NCBI GenBank assembly: GCA_030141605.1
Contig: JAQGDQ010000111.1
Coordinates: 334,001-394,000, forward strand
Direction of reading: 5' to 3'
DNA: 60,000 nt
From: Tubiluchus corallicola
Taxonomy: Eukaryota; Priapulida; Priapulimorpha; Priapulimorphida; Tubiluchidae
Made by a program: the position numbers and the translations under genes
Part shown: piece by piece, positions 59,959 through 60,000 of the stretch
Layout: the number at the start of each line of letters is the position of its first letter
Numbering within the stretch: position 1 is the stretch's first letter
Notes under the pieces: generated by a model
Databases searched by the model: none
The model's input: the letters and a program-made list of their open reading frames with translations, nothing else
Told to the model about the DNA's origin: nothing

Positions 59959-60000
59959 TTTGAAAATTTGGTGCTGTTAACTTCAGTCCAAATAACCTAA

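Overview
The window is animal nuclear DNA. It is AT-rich, genes are split by introns of hundreds to thousands of bases with GT-AG borders, and the space between genes is full of microsatellites, minisatellites, small inverted-repeat elements and LINE relics. The gene set (SLC7 transporter, type II Golgi sulfotransferase, gustatory-receptor-like protein, pentraxin, C2H2 zinc finger, secreted Gly/Tyr-rich protein) fits a non-chordate metazoan, because the GRL family is missing from chordates. A marine invertebrate such as a mollusc or other lophotrochozoan is my best guess, but no marker settles this.

Layout. 1.3-5.9 kb (minus): 5' part of an SLC7-type amino-acid transporter, running off the left edge. 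6-14.8 kb: no genes; a higher-order minisatellite, TGTCC-rich and 60-bp tandem repeats and a hAT-like non-autonomous element. 14.9-19.9 kb (plus): a complete five-exon carbohydrate sulfotransferase gene, 387 aa. 21-22.2 kb: two dispersed repeat families, both seen again at 48-50 kb. 24.0-25.8 kb (minus): a gustatory-receptor-like seven-helix gene, last short exon not found. 28.5-30.7 kb: a GC-richer island and a probable LINE end. 31.2-33.8 kb (plus): a complete four-exon gene for a secreted Gly/Tyr-rich protein, 236 aa. 34.9-56.1 kb (minus): a sixteen-exon gene whose exons join in phase into a 791-residue secreted protein with a helical stalk and three tandem pentraxin domains. 57.9-58.4 kb: LINE reverse-transcriptase relic. 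59.1-60.0 kb (minus): an intronless C2H2 zinc-finger gene.

The most notable object is the triple-pentraxin gene. Domains 2 and 3 come from a recent tandem duplication that includes introns. The three domains differ in the residues that bind calcium in classical pentraxins. The protein ends at a stop lying inside what is, after domain 2, an inter-domain linker. The genes do not form an operon or a shared pathway. The sulfotransferase acts in the Golgi, the pentraxin and Gly/Tyr-rich proteins are secreted, and the GRL and SLC7 proteins sit in membranes.

All exon models were read by eye from reading frame, splice sites and phase. No transcript or database search was available.
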